A DNA stretch of 64,000 nucleotides from Agrostemma githago (lineage: Eukaryota > Streptophyta > Magnoliopsida > Caryophyllales > Caryophyllaceae), in contig OY288243.1 in the NCBI GenBank assembly GCA_958450325.1, forward strand, positions 60,868,606 through 60,932,605, in the 5' to 3' direction. Below, in pieces: positions 12,041 to 22,997 of the stretch. The notes beneath the pieces are model-generated. The model saw only the letters and a program-made list of their open reading frames with translations. It did not search any database and was not told where the DNA came from. The position numbers and the translations under genes are program-made. Position 1 is the stretch's first letter. Each line of letters starts with the position of its first letter.

Positions 12041-13486
12041 TTTATTACGGGTCATTTTTCATAATATTAGATTAATAATCGTTTATCGTATTTTTCGTAG
12101 TGAGAGTCGTATATATTTATTTATTTTATTTTAATTTTAAATATTTTCTAATTTTTAATACTTATAAAAAGGAGAAAGACGAATTTTTCAGAATCTCGTG
12201 CGACTAGCATGAAGGACCACTACAAATCGAAAACAAATTGAAGAAATTGTTCTGTAGCACGAACTTCCAACGATCGGGGCGACTCGCGGAGGATCCATGC
12301 GATTCGCGCGCTTCTTCTTCTCCCTGCAGGTCTGTTTTCTATTCTTTAAAAAAATCAAAAAACGCTACTACCTTCTTTCTCTCTTCCTCTTCTTCACCCC
12401 TTTCTTCAGCCAACCTCCATTAATTTCCCTAAATCTGAATTCCAATTTTCATTCCCTGTTTAATCCATCTCAATAACTCTACCTCCATCTATTTCACTCT
12501 CAATTCCATCCTCTTCCACTCCGTTACTCTCCTCCAATCATAAACGACTCGTCTCTTTTTCCCTTCTTTCCTGATTTTCTAGCAGCCTGTACACCCTAGA
12601 AATTGGGGTATGATTTCAACTCAGAAGTCCGGCTAATAGGGTTCGGCATCCGGTCAGCGTGTCTAGGGTTATGTGTCTCAGAGTGCGTGACTGGGTTCCG
12701 TTTATGTTCAGAACGGAGCGTGTGTGGCCTGAACTCGACCAGTTTTCTGCCGTGGTGGAAGAGTCAATCGGAGTCTTTCGCGGATTGGGTATGAATTATG
12801 GACTTTCATTCATACTCATCTCACATTAGTTTGATTTGGATCGATTTGGTGGTCTATTTAGTGTTGGTTGTTGACGGGTTGATAGTCGGCTTCTTTTAGC
12901 CAAATTACTTGGTTCTGATGTTGCTGGTGGTGTTGGTCGAATTTAGAGTTGTTGTCAGTTCCGTCGTTGGTCTTTTTGAATAGCCATGCTCGTTTTTGTT
13001 CGGGTGTGACAGAGGAATTGACCGTAGGTTGTGTGCTGTAATCGAGTCTATGTTATAGTGATGGTCGGGTCTGGTAGCTGTGTGTTGTCGAGCTCATCGA
13101 TTCTGGTTGTTGAGAAGTACGTCTTGATTCCCATATTATAAGTGATTGGTTATGTTTAGCTCTCAGCTGAGGGAGAAGGTGAAGTAAGCTAATGAGTATT
13201 TGTGTGACGGAAGTTTGCTCGCTATTCTCGATATTTATTTTGATTCCTACTGTTGGAAATCCCTTCCTCCGTTTATTGTTTCTATCTGTGTCCTTTATCT
13301 CGCATCGAGGATAATACTCGGATTAAGCGTGGGGAGGAATTTATATATTTCTCGTCTTTGTGTTTCGTCGTTGTTATCATCTTTTGTGCTGTAATTTGGA
13401 AAAAAACAATGATGAAAAAATGAAAAAAAAATGATTGAATGAAAAAATGAAAAGAAAAAGAAAAGAAAAAAAAGAAATAAACCCGG
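12041..13486 (+). other. Non-coding 3' region of the Athila-like element, part 1
   Basis: No gene is recognised. A TATA-like sequence (cttataaaaagg, about 12162-12173) lies upstream of a GC-rich imperfect hairpin (12279-12307). The rest is T/C-rich and then G/T-rich unique-looking DNA, ending in an A-rich stretch (about 13400-13480) before the hairpin array. Athila elements have long untranslated 3' regions, sometimes with an env-like ORF; I see none. Confidence 0.4.
12279..12307 (+). promoter_or_regulatory. GC-rich hairpin GCGACTCGC / GCGATTCGC
   Basis: The two 9-base arms pair with one central mismatch around a 10-base loop. The arm resembles the GCGACTCGCG arms found in the Tat-like LTRs B and C. 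The resemblance across families may be chance because the motif is short. Confidence 0.4.
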
Positions 13487-13662
13487 CTAGGTGAAAACCC
13501 GAAAGGGCGCCTAGGCAAGAATGGGAAATGTGGCCGACGACAGAGTGAAAACCCGAAAGGACGCTCCGGGTAAAAAGAAAAATCGAGTTGCGTGCCACGA
13601 GAGTAGTGTGAGTGAAAAAAATGAATAGCTAGAGTGAAAATCCGCAAGGGCGGACGCTCTAG
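13487..13662 (+). promoter_or_regulatory. Three-copy array of covarying RNA-like hairpins
   Basis: Copies at 13487-13514, 13543-13566 and 13629-13662. Each reads stem-GTG-AAAA-inner hairpin-CGC-stem. Copy 1: CTAGGTG pairs with CGCCTAG (7 bp, one G-U), AAAA bulge, CCC-GAAA-GGG. Copy 2: GAGTG pairs with CGCTC, AAAA bulge, CCC-GAAA-GGA. Copy 3: CTAGAGTG pairs with CGCTCTAG (8 bp), AAAA bulge, TCCGC-AAGG-GCGGA. The outer-stem bases differ between copies but stay complementary, while GTG/CGC and the AAAA bulge are constant. That points to selection on the folded RNA of the sense transcript. The function is unknown. Confidence 0.65.
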
Positions 13663-13925
13663 GCAAAATGAGGGAATTAGGAAAAATCACTACTACTTTT
13701 CTTGGTGTTGGCGTTATAAGAAGAGTGACATAGAAGGTCAGTCGAGTAAGATTAGTTGGCTACGGTGAGAAGAATCGTGGTGTGGAGTAAAGTAATTGCA
13801 CCTTGTTTTTGCGATTGGGTGTAATTGTTTTGATTTGGCGATTAGAGGCGTTTAGGATTGATCACATGTGCGGGTTGTGTAATATTGTGGTATACATTTT
13901 TTTTCCACCGTTGACATTTGTAGCA
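13663..13925 (+). other. Athila-like 3' region, part 2
   Basis: Unique-looking G/T-rich sequence between the hairpin array and the L2 insertion. No gene or repeat was seen. Its last five bases, TAGCA (13921-13925), form the left target-site duplication of L2. The sequence resumes at 20330. Confidence 0.5.
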
Positions 13926-14487
13926 TGTAACACCCCTGATTTTATAAATTAAAATTCTGTTTGTATTTTAATTATGTTTACGGTTTTTCCTCAAAAATCA
14001 TTTTTATCAAACTTTCGTCAAATAATCATATTTTATTTTCGAGAAATCAATTTAATTCGTTTTCGTTGAAAATTATTTATTGATTCTTCGTGGGACTTCA
14101 TTTCATTACAAACGTTTGTTTTAAACTCAAGATTGACCCATTTGATTTCTCAAGTCAACTAATTATTTTTATTTAACATCAACCTTGTCCCGAAATTCAA
14201 ATTTACGACAAAATAATATTTTTAGTTCGTTTCGCAGTTTGGGCCTAATTCTTTTCTAATGCAATTTTGACCCGATTTCTCCTTGAAGCCGCATTCTATT
14301 TTATAATCTTTTACGCTCTACTTTTAAGATTTATTCAATCCGTTTTATGAATTTCAAGAACGGATACTTCTTGTCCGTCTTCTAAAAGAATACCAACTCT
14401 CCCTAATTGTGTATTAGCTTTCGACTCCTGTTCCAATTCCAGAACTTGATCTTAGTCAATCTCCCACTTCTCCCTTCTCCTTATTGA

Positions 14488-15268
14488 ATATATATATATA
14501 TATAGTGAGGATCCGGTGAGTCTCCCTCTTTAGATGAGTCCGTCCTTTCAATCTGGACCACACAATCAAACAAGATTGAATGACTGAGATTGGACCACGT
14601 CATTAAGAAAGAGTAACAAGGTTGCATTTGCATACACAAACATCATAATTCTTTAATTCCATATTGCTGTGATATTATTACTGTGACATTATTACTGTAA
14701 TTTCTTATTACTGTGACAGTGTCACAGTAAGATATTTGTGTTACTGTAATAGTGCTACTGTTAATCTCATGTTGATGTTACTTTGTAGTGTCAATTGCTA
14801 AATGAATTTGACATTATTACTGTGACATTATACTGTGATTCCTTATTACTGTGACAGTGTCACAGTAAGATATTTATAACTCTTTAATTTCATATTACTG
14901 TGACATTATTACTGTGACATTATTATTGTAATTCTTTATAACTGTGACACTGTCACAGTAAGATTTTTGTGTTACTGTAATAGTGTTCTGTTACTGTAAC
15001 AGTATTACTCTGACATTATTATTGTCTGACATTATTATTGTAATTTCTTATTACTGTGACAGTGTCACAGTAAGATATTTGTGTTACTGTAATAGTTTTA
15101 TTTATTTATTTATTTTTTATAAAAAAAAAGTGTTCTATTACTGTAACAGTAAGATTATATACGATGAAGATGACGCTGAGATTGAATCTCAGCCATTCAT
15201 GTGATTTGATCATGTGGCTGTGATTTGCGGGACGGACTCATTTAAAGAAGACCAACTCACCGGATGCA

Positions 15269-15305
<37 letters not shown>
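14488..15305. repeat. TA microsatellites flanking nested elements
   Basis: (TA)n tracts at about 14488-14504 and 15273-15304, and a short one at 18026-18034, border the two nested elements. They probably mark the insertion target, a TA-rich site of the LTR, which each insertion partly duplicated. Confidence 0.7.
14505..15272. mobile_element. TA-microsatellite-flanked MITE with repeated palindromes
   Basis: A 768-bp element. Left end GTGAGGATCCGGTGAGT..., with GATGAGTCCGTCC at about 30 bases in. The right end is the imperfect reverse complement (GGACGGACTCATTTAAAG...ACTCACCGGATGC). The inside is a tandem array of 'ttactgtgacattattactgtaa'-like units with four copies of a near-perfect palindrome (arms TTACTGTGACA and TGTCACAGTAA around one base) at 14708, 14846, 14939 and 15051. 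No coding region is visible. The superfamily is not assigned. Confidence 0.65.
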
Positions 15306-15308
<3 letters not shown>

Positions 15309-16869
15309 AGGATCAAGTGAGTCCTCTTTTCATCTTTGAGTCCGTAAGTCCTAATTATAACCATTGATTTAGAGGGAGATGGATGGTGGTGATTGATTTG
15401 AGTAATAAAAGAAGTAACTGACATATATGGTAAAAATATATGAAATCTCTCTCTCTTCCCTTAATTCTCTCTACAGAATCTTCCTCTCTCTTCTCCTACA
15501 CATTAACTCACAATTAAGAAATTTCCATTCAAAACTCACCCGCCCAACTACTGTACAACTTTTCACCCTTCATCTTCATAATTATTTCCTCTTCATAATT
15601 TTCAATTGTCATATTCAACAATCGTCATCTTCATAAGCCTCGAAATTTCTTACTCACAAGCTTCGAAATTCAAAAATTATGTCTCTAATGAATTATGTCT
15701 ATCTTTTTTCTAATTACGAATCCTTTTGATACTTTTTATATCCATTGATATTTTGATTATCACTAATGGAATAACGCTGTTAAATTCTGTTACACTGACT
15801 AAATGTTCCTGTTACTCTAAGGAACGACTTGTGTTACTATGAGAATGAATGATGTTAACCTACGATATAAATCTGGTCTCATAATCAGTGTGTTACAGCA
15901 ACACATTGTAGCTGTTACTTTAACAATTAAATGATGTTACTCTTAGTGATGAATGATGGTATTTTCATAATGGTGGTTAAACAACGCTGTTTTCATCAGT
16001 TACTCTGACACATTATATATGTTACTTCAAGGAACGAATGTTGTTACTTTGGTAATGAATGGTTCTAACCTAAGAAAGAAGGTTGTTAATCCGCATTACA
16101 AAGTTGGTTTCATCATCAGGGATTGAGGTTCTTACCCTAGCAAAAAAATATGTGTTACTTTATCGCAGTGTAGCTGGTACTTTAACGAACAAATGATGTT
16201 GCTATGGCAATGAATGAAGTTTACCCAAAATACATGTGGTCTCATAATCAGCGTGTTACATTGAGGTTTTATAAGTGTTACTTTAATGAACAAATGATGT
16301 TACTCTAAGTAATTAATGGTGTTATTCTTTGTCTCATGGTTAAACAATGTTATTATTATCATCAATTACTCTGACGCATTATATATCGTTCTTTAAAGAA
16401 CAACAATCGTTAATTTGGTAATGAATGTTTTCAATCCAAGCTATCCTCACTTGCTTTGATAATCATTTGTTTAAACAATGCTGCTACCCTTAGTTACTTT
16501 AATGCATTATGTCTGTTACTCCAACTGACGAAAGGTGTTACTCCAATAGAACTGAGGTGTTACTCTAACCAAATGCACATGTATTAAATAAAATACAGAG
16601 TTAATTGCTACGTAGCACAGCGCTACTTGTAAAAAAATGTGTACAAAAGCAGTTATTCTTGTAAACAAAAAAAAAAAGAAAAATATTTTTATCATGACCA
16701 AAGACACAAGTACTCTCAAAACACATGTTCCTCCTCCTCATCTTCTTCAGTGTCTTCCTCAGTTTCCTCATCTTCATCGTCGTCATCCACTTCATCCTCC
16801 TCATCCTCACCAATGGGTGGTTTAGTAGGCTGTTTAGGGTGTCGTAAGCCTCACCCACATCTCTGCACC

Positions 16870-17487
16870 ATTCCTGTGCATTCGGTTCTTGGCAAATGCT
16901 ACCTGCAAAAAATTAAAACTCGTTATTCCCATGCAACCAATGTATTCATATGTTGAGTTACTCTAACTAGTACAATACGTTACTTTAACATCATCATCAA
17001 AACCCTTTTTCTGAACGTTCAGTGTGTTACTGTAATTGTCATTAAGTGTTACTGTAACTCAGAAGGTATGTTATTTCAATGACGTTTCTGTGTTAATACA
17101 AAACAAAACATTAGTATCAGTGAAGCATACGTTAAATCTGGAATCTATACTAAAACAAGAGCAATGAACCACTGTTATTAATCCATGATTAATCAAATGA
17201 ATAAATTTCACCTTTTCCACTGTTGTCCGGTGCGTTCGCTTCTTTGCCAATACCACCTGCACAAAATTGAACAACGTTACACCCATGCAAATAATGTGTT
17301 ACTTCAATTACTAAGTTGTGTTACTCTAACGAGTACAATACGTTACTTTAACATCATCATCAAAATCCTTTTCTCCACGTTAATTTGTGTTACTGTAATT
17401 GCAATTAAGTGTTACTTTAACTCAGAAGGTATGTTACTTCAATGACGTTTCTGCGTTAATAGAAATCAAAACAGTAGTATTAGTGGA
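16870..17487. repeat. Diverged tandem duplication (about 360-bp period)
   Basis: The segment 16870-17125 resembles 17224-17487, for example 'gttactctaac.agtacaatacgttactttaacatc' at 16957 and 17320, and 'cagaaggtatgtta.ttcaatgacgtttctg' in both. Each copy begins with the acceptor side of an exon-like piece, so an exon was duplicated with its intron. Confidence 0.8.
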
Positions 17488-17548
17488 TATCATGAAAAAT
17501 CTAAAAAAACATAAAACCCTGTAATCTATAAAGATCGAGAGAGCAATT

Positions 17549-17696
17549 AACCATTGACAGGAAACTATGATGAATGAAATAACAATGATAGCAATATCAA
17601 CATTAAAATTGACGTTAAAAAATAACCATTGATAGGAAACTATGATGAATGAAATAACAATGAAAGCAATATCAACATTAAAATTGACGTTAAAAA
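17549..17696. repeat. 74-bp tandem duplication
   Basis: Two nearly identical units (17549-17622 and 17623-17696) beginning 'aaccattga.aggaaactatg' and ending 'gacgttaaaaaat', with a partial third unit after them. This lies in the intron-like part of the mini-gene. Confidence 0.9.
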
Positions 17697-18244
17697 ATAA
17701 CGCAACAATGAAAATTGACGTGAAAGAAATATTGAAACTCACCATTGTTATACTCGATCAATTGCTTATCAACGGTTGAAGAAGATGACGCGGTCATTGA
17801 ATCCATTGTAACGGGATTTCGAGCACAAAATTGATTGAATGAATGAATGAACGTGACGAAGAAAGGGTTTTTTTTTCACGCTTGAATGAATGAATGAACG
17901 TGATGAATGATGAATGAACGTGATCAAGGGAGTTATTGTTTCCTAAATTCTTGGGAGCTAGTTTAGGAACGTAAATCTTCCTCTTTTTGCACTCATATAG
18001 AGTAAAGGATTCATAAGAGTCTTACTATATATATGTAAACAAGGCTGCTTGCATTGCTTTCCATTTGCAGTAGAAACCCTTTTTTTTCTCCAAAGACTCC
18101 GTTTCGAGTCCCAATCCTTCAGTCTTCGTTTCGTTCAAAATTCCGGGTAATTTAATTACTCTTCATCTCTAGTTCGGGTACTCCGAAATTCCTACTCATT
18201 TCTTCTATTCCCTACTCTATCTTGAGATGAGTTCCTATGCTAAT

Positions 18245-18334
18245 ATGGGTTCCATACCATATTTATATTGTTTTGTAGGATTTCGCGGCAACCCCGACGA
18301 AGACGAGTATATTATTGATTCGGATCTCGATTAA
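18245..18334 (+). CDS. Acidic micro-ORF in L2 LTR (29 codons)
   Basis: An ATG-GGT start opens a 29-codon frame whose last residues are NPDEDEYIIDSDLD-stop. In the L1 LTR the minus-strand frame near 7834-7747 ends similarly (DEYEFVSDVDLR-stop), though it has no in-frame ATG. The chromovirus LTRs also carry an acidic micro-ORF (52694-52774, 43446-43526). A TTTTGTAG sequence before the acidic part could be a splice acceptor. Whether any of these is translated is unknown; the similarity may instead reflect an exon of an LTR leader. Confidence 0.3.
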   Translation: MGSIPYLYCFVGFRGNPDEDEYIIDSDLD

Positions 18335-20329
18335 GATAACATTGACATGTTACGCGGTATTATGTGATATTATTGTTGTAGTTGCATGTATAGAAATTAG
18401 ATTTTTGTTAGACAATATATGTATGTCTCGTTTTTAATAACAAAAACTTTAAAACCGTAAATTTTCACATGTTTCGTTATTTTAAATCATTTTTATGAGA
18501 TTTGCGAATAAATCATTTTTTTAATTATTAAAAAGTATTATAAGGCCGAGACTAAAACATACATATAATAATAATTTATCTAACAATTTTCGTGAGTTTT
18601 GATATAAAGTGTCAAATTGAAAGTTTTATTGTTTTTACTAAAGTTACATCATGTTTCAGAATCTGATAGTGTTTTTGTGCGAATTAATAATTTATTTTAA
18701 AGACTTTATTTCCGAAAAATTTGAAAATAGACTACTATTTATTTTAAGTCTAATTTACGCCTATTTAATTTCGTAAACTAATTCCAAGTGGTTTGGTCAC
18801 AATAAATTATTTATGAACAGGTCTCAAGTTAATCCGCAATTCTGTCAGTTGTGATAAGAACTAAATTGAATCATATGTTAAACTTTTTATTTAATATTGG
18901 TAATTTACATACGGAAACTATGAAGATTCTAGTTAATATTTCCAATTGGATTTTATTTAAAATCAATTATCAAATGTATTTTATTAAAGAATTACAATCA
19001 AGTGTCTAAATCTGACAGTTTTTAAATATACGAATAAAAACCCATGTTTTATTTGAAATTTGGATTTTCTCCTCAAATAAAATTTGTAACTAAATTTCTA
19101 AAGTTTTCAACCCCACTGATCTTACGTTGTTTTAATGTTTAATGATTTAATTACGAATTTTATAGTAAGACAGTGCAATTTTGGAAAATCTAAAAATTTG
19201 TTATTTAAATACTTTTAATTACTTAAACTTCAATCTTTTTGAAAATAATTATAATTTTGACTTTAGTTGACTTTTATTCACGAATTATACATTTATATAA
19301 TAAATATAATGTTTACGTCTCGAGGCCAAATATTAACTATTTTATATAACTTCTATTTTAATCGATTTCTATTTATTATAATACCTACTTTTAGAAGGTT
19401 ATTATTTTTAAGAAAATTTATTATTTTTTTTTTTTTAAAGTTTTCTCTTTTAAGAACAAACTATATTTCTATTAAAGTTCGATAATGGCTTTGTTTTGGA
19501 GTTATGGAATAAGAGAAGTGTACAGATAGAGTAATACAGTCTAGAGTATACGTTTTGCCATCAGCAATAAGGCTAGTGTATCCGAGCGGGATGCATTGGT
19601 TGTTGAACTGGGCATGTTCTTGTCCAGGAGTGTATGTTCATTTTGACCTTAAGCTCGTACCTCGCATGTAAGACGCCGTTGGGTTGAACTAGGCACACTT
19701 GGTGTTCCAGGAGGGGTGTGCATATTTACTTATGCTAGGACCTCGCATTGATAAGTCGCCGTCCTATTATGGTTGAGTAGCCTAGTTAGAGATCGAGGTT
19801 TGATTTGTTGGAACTAAGTTCTCGAAGCTAGTTTTTAGTATTCTCCTAGTGAAAGTCTATTTTGTTGCAGTGATTCATATCCATAACGCCGTTATTATTA
19901 TTGGTTGATATTGACTTGCAGGTTGACAATCATTTTGAATTATTTTACTATATCGTTTTAAACGTTTTCCATTTTGAACTATTTTGATATAATAGTAATT
20001 ATGCTTTAATGTCATGTAATATGGCTGGGAGAACGTCGTCGTTACTCCCCACTGAATTGTGGCTGTTATGGTTATAACATGACAGGTATTCTATGTTCTG
20101 GATGGTGGTGTGAGCTAGCGAGCTGCATTTGGTCTTGCGCTGCTGATTTAATATTTATGCTTTGGGTTTTGATAAACACTTTGAGGATTTTAATTTTTAG
20201 CCCTTTTATAAAAAAGTAACCGTTGTATTGACTTACCTTTACTTAATAAATATAGTTATCAGTGTGATATAATCCCAACTCGACAGTGATTCCGCCACTG
20301 TTTTGCATTAGAAATTATAGGGGATTACA

Positions 20330-20606
20330 TAGCGCATGTGATCCGTTTTAGGATCGAAGCGATAAGGGGCATTAGAATTTGGTATTAGCTTCTATTGTTT
20401 TATTGATGTCCTTTTGTCGTAATGATGATTCGATTCTTGGCGAGACTTGTTGGTGATGTTGTCTTGTCCCGAGGGAGTTTGAAGGATGAGAAGTGAGGGC
20501 GTGTGTGTAATGTTTGTCCCGTGCGTTTTGGACTAGTGATAGTTGTTTTTATTGTGTTCTTCGAGTTTTACTCGAGGACGAGTAAAGTTTCAAGTGTGAG
20601 GATATT
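20330..20606 (+). mobile_element. Athila-like 3' end with polypurine tract
   Basis: Continuation of the Athila-like element after L2. It contains CTCGAGGACGAGTAAAGTTTC (about 20571-20591) and a purine tract 'caagtgtgaggata' directly before the LTR, as in Athila and Tat elements. No coding frame. Confidence 0.65.
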
Positions 20607-21142
20607 TGATGGACCATATTTAGTCATGGTTATAACGATGCTTTAGGGGTAATTTGGTTGAGTAAATCGGTGTTATTGTGTCGAATTTGTGTAATATTTG
20701 TGTGCTTATCATATAAGTTAATTGGAGGATTTTAGAGTACGAAATGATTCTTTAGTTGATTCGGCCCGAGACAAAGATCCAGAAGAACAAGCCCAAATGA
20801 ACCAACAGTCTTACACAACTCGCGAATTGAAGACAGAATTTAAGTTGCCGTTGGTTCCGTGACAGCTTAGTATTTATTAGGATTATTATATTTTATTATT
20901 TTTTTATTATTGGTTTTTGGTAATTATTAGACTTTCTTATTATTATTAGACTACTTTTATTACTAGTTCATATAGTCATTACTAGTATTAGTTTTAAGAT
21001 TATTAATATATCAGTTGTACGTTCATTAGAGAGAATTTTAAGAACCCTACTTTTCTTCAAGACTATGGGTAACTAATCTTCTCATCTTGGTTCAACACAT
21101 TGAAGCGCTTAATTATTGATTGTGAGTTTGAAAGTTAAAATC

Positions 21143-22277
21143 CACTACAAGAGAATTGCAATTTAGCTACTAATTTAGCAACTGCCTAAAATTCAGTCGC
21201 TAAATATATAAATTAGCTACTACCTTTGAGACATAAATATATTTAGTCTCAATTTTAGAGATCAAAATATAGTGGTAGCTAATTACGTCGCTATTATAGA
21301 GACTAAATAAAGTCGATAGCAAATTTGGTATCTAATTTAAGTTTTAGATACGAAAAAACGTCAGTACCTAAAGTCGTCTCTATATATATCGACATAAAAT
21401 TGCGAATAATGTATTTAATTTTTATATAGGAGACCAAAGTAAATTCGTAAATAAGTGTAGTAGTTATTATAGAAATGAAACCAGGTGAGTAGCAATTTTA
21501 GTATCTAAATTTAAATTCTTAGCTACGGAAATAAATTGGTAGCTAAATTTAGTTGTCGGTTGTTACTATCATGTATTTTTCTATATTTCTTATGATATTT
21601 TTTTTATTTTGTTTTAATATATTTATATTATTATTGGAGTATTACAAAAATAACTTACAATCCACATTTTAATGATTAATTTTACCTTTAAGTATACATT
21701 CATTGTCAAAGTAAACATAAATCTTCAAGTGGACCAATGGTTTGAATGTTGGTCAAGTGTTTGTAGGTTATGGGTTCGATTCCCCTTGCAAACATAAATA
21801 TTCAATTTCCATAAAAGAGGCGGTGGTGTGGTGCGTGGACATACATGCGTGGTTTACTGAGCTTGGGGTAGCTCTACGTGTTGTACGGTGGGCTCCTAGC
21901 CAGGGTGATGTGGTGGTATGATTTGTATTTCTTGTTTTTTGTGTGGCCATTTTAGATACCAAAAAATTGCGTCACTAATTTTGCTACAACTGAATCGATC
22001 TCTAAGTTCGTCCCTAAATTAGCTACTATACCATTTGCGGTCGCTAATGTAGCTACTTGAATTTTCGTCTCTATTATTGTCTCAAAATTTGCTACCACGC
22101 TTTCGTCGCTAAATTGGTAGCTAATTTTTGTCGCTAATTCAGTAGCTAAATTAGCGACAAGGCATTTAGCTACTAATGAAATTTAGTCGCAAATTCGGTC
22201 TCTAAGCTAATTAGCTACGAAATATTGAAGATTTGCTACTAAAACTTCCGACTCTAAAGTGACTTTACCTTGTAGTG
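21143..22277. mobile_element. Non-autonomous CACTA element
   Basis: Ends CACTACAAGAG...CTTGTAGTG with a perfect 3-bp duplication ATC (21140-21142, 22278-22280), as made by CACTA (En/Spm) transposases. Both ends are packed with subterminal copies of 'ttagctac', 'gtcgctaa' and their complements, the usual transposase-binding repeats. The element is 1135 bp with no transposase, so it must have moved in trans. A B-box-like GGGTTCGATTCC (21772-21783) lies in the middle. Confidence 0.92.
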
Positions 22278-22553
22278 ATCTTTATTCTTAATTATTGATT
22301 AATTGCTCAGTTTAATTATATGAATGTTGTTATTGATTTCTAGAGTGATCAACTAGTTATCTATTTCATCGTTTTATTGTTAGTTTTGTTAATTGAACAT
22401 GATTTATTAATTAACTTAACTTGAGTAACATCTGAGACTTAATTATTGAACAGGATTCGTTGATATTAAGACTTAGGAGCAATTATCATAGATTTATAGC
22501 ACAACTGGATTGTATGTATTTATTTATCTCTTTATCGAATTCTCTATCTATTA

Positions 22554-22997
22554 GGGGGCGTTTGGTTGAGGGGTTACAGGAAAGAGAAACGGAATCAACA
22601 TCTTTCATCCCCTTTGTAATTGTTTGTTTTCACTTTTTTGCAATCCCTTTCCCCCTTTTTATTCCCTCTCAAACCCCCATACTCCTCTAATTTCAATCTT
22701 CCACCCCCCTAGGCTTTCGATTTTGTTTCCCTCATCACCCACCACCCTAAAACTACCACCACTATGACACCACCACCAATGTCATAACCACCGTCACCAC
22801 TCCGACACCATCATCAATGTCACCACTACCACCGATCTCGTCCCTACCGCCACCCCGACACCGTCACCACCTCGTCATTTCTATTCCCTATAATTTTTAA
22901 ACAAACAACAAGTAAAATCTAAGGGAATCCATTTCTTTTACCCTTGTTTCTCATGTTTATTCTCTTTCCCTTTCCCATGTTCTAACTTAACGCCCCC
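22554..22997. mobile_element. Tourist-like MITE (PIF/Harbinger type)
   Basis: A 444-bp element with ends GGGGGCGTTTGGTTG and ...CTTAACGCCCCC, flanked by TTA (22551-22553 and 22998-23000). The GGGGGCGTT terminus and the TTA duplication are typical of this group. It contains a CACCAC-rich stretch (22735-22870). No coding capacity. Confidence 0.8.

Larger units (their letters stand above)
16716..17806 (-). pseudogene. Spliced mini-gene remnant with acidic C-terminus
   Basis: Three exon-like pieces read on the minus strand. Exon 1 (17806-17743) starts with ATG, encodes a Ser/Thr-rich 21-residue start (MDSMTASSSS...) and ends at a good donor (G|GTGAGT). Exon 2 (17256-17212) follows a TTTTGTGCAG acceptor and is 45 nt, phase-preserving, ending at G|GTGAAA. 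Exon 3 (16902-16716) follows a TTTTTTGCAG acceptor and runs into a strongly acidic tail (EDEEDEVDDDDEDEE...) that ends in HVF-stop. One base is apparently missing near 16830-16840, because the acidic frame is shifted relative to the splice phase. Exons 2 and 3 lie in the two copies of a duplicated block. The product is not recognised. Splice sites are by inspection only. Confidence 0.45.
15306..18025. mobile_element. Second TA-flanked DNA element (2.7 kb)
   Basis: The left end GTAAGGATCAAGTGAGTCCTC and the right end (reverse complement GTAAGACTCTTATGAATCC) are imperfect inverted repeats related to those of 14505-15272. The element lies between TA tracts. Inside are many 'tgttactttaa', 'gttactctaa' and 'aatgaatg' units, a duplicated block (about 16870-17125 and 17224-17487), a 74-bp tandem duplication (17549-17696), and exon-like pieces of a minus-strand gene (16716-17806). 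Probably a decayed DNA transposon with its own gene remnants; superfamily unknown. Confidence 0.55.
13926..20329 (+). mobile_element. Solo LTR of the LARD-like family (L2), with nested elements
   Basis: It starts TGTAACACCCC and ends GGGGATTACA, the same termini as the L1 LTR in the opposite orientation. It is flanked by TAGCA (13921-13925) and TAGCG (20330-20334), a 5-bp duplication with one change. No PBS, PPT or internal region adjoins it, so it is a solo LTR left by recombination between two LTRs. Subtracting the two nested elements (14505-15272, 15306-18025) leaves about 2.9 kb. Much of 18026-20329 is AT-rich LTR sequence with no gene. The block 19500-20110 corresponds to 6215-6830 of L1 in reverse. 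Confidence 0.8.

Noticed and set aside
13487..13662. Hammerhead ribozyme array
   Set aside because: GAAA is present, but the CUGANGA core and three-way junction are not.
16639..16956. Ser-rich 105-codon plus-strand frame
   Set aside because: Antisense of the acidic GAN-rich exon of the minus-strand mini-gene.
21735..21790. tRNA gene in the CACTA element
   Set aside because: A B-box-like motif is present but no cloverleaf or clear A box.
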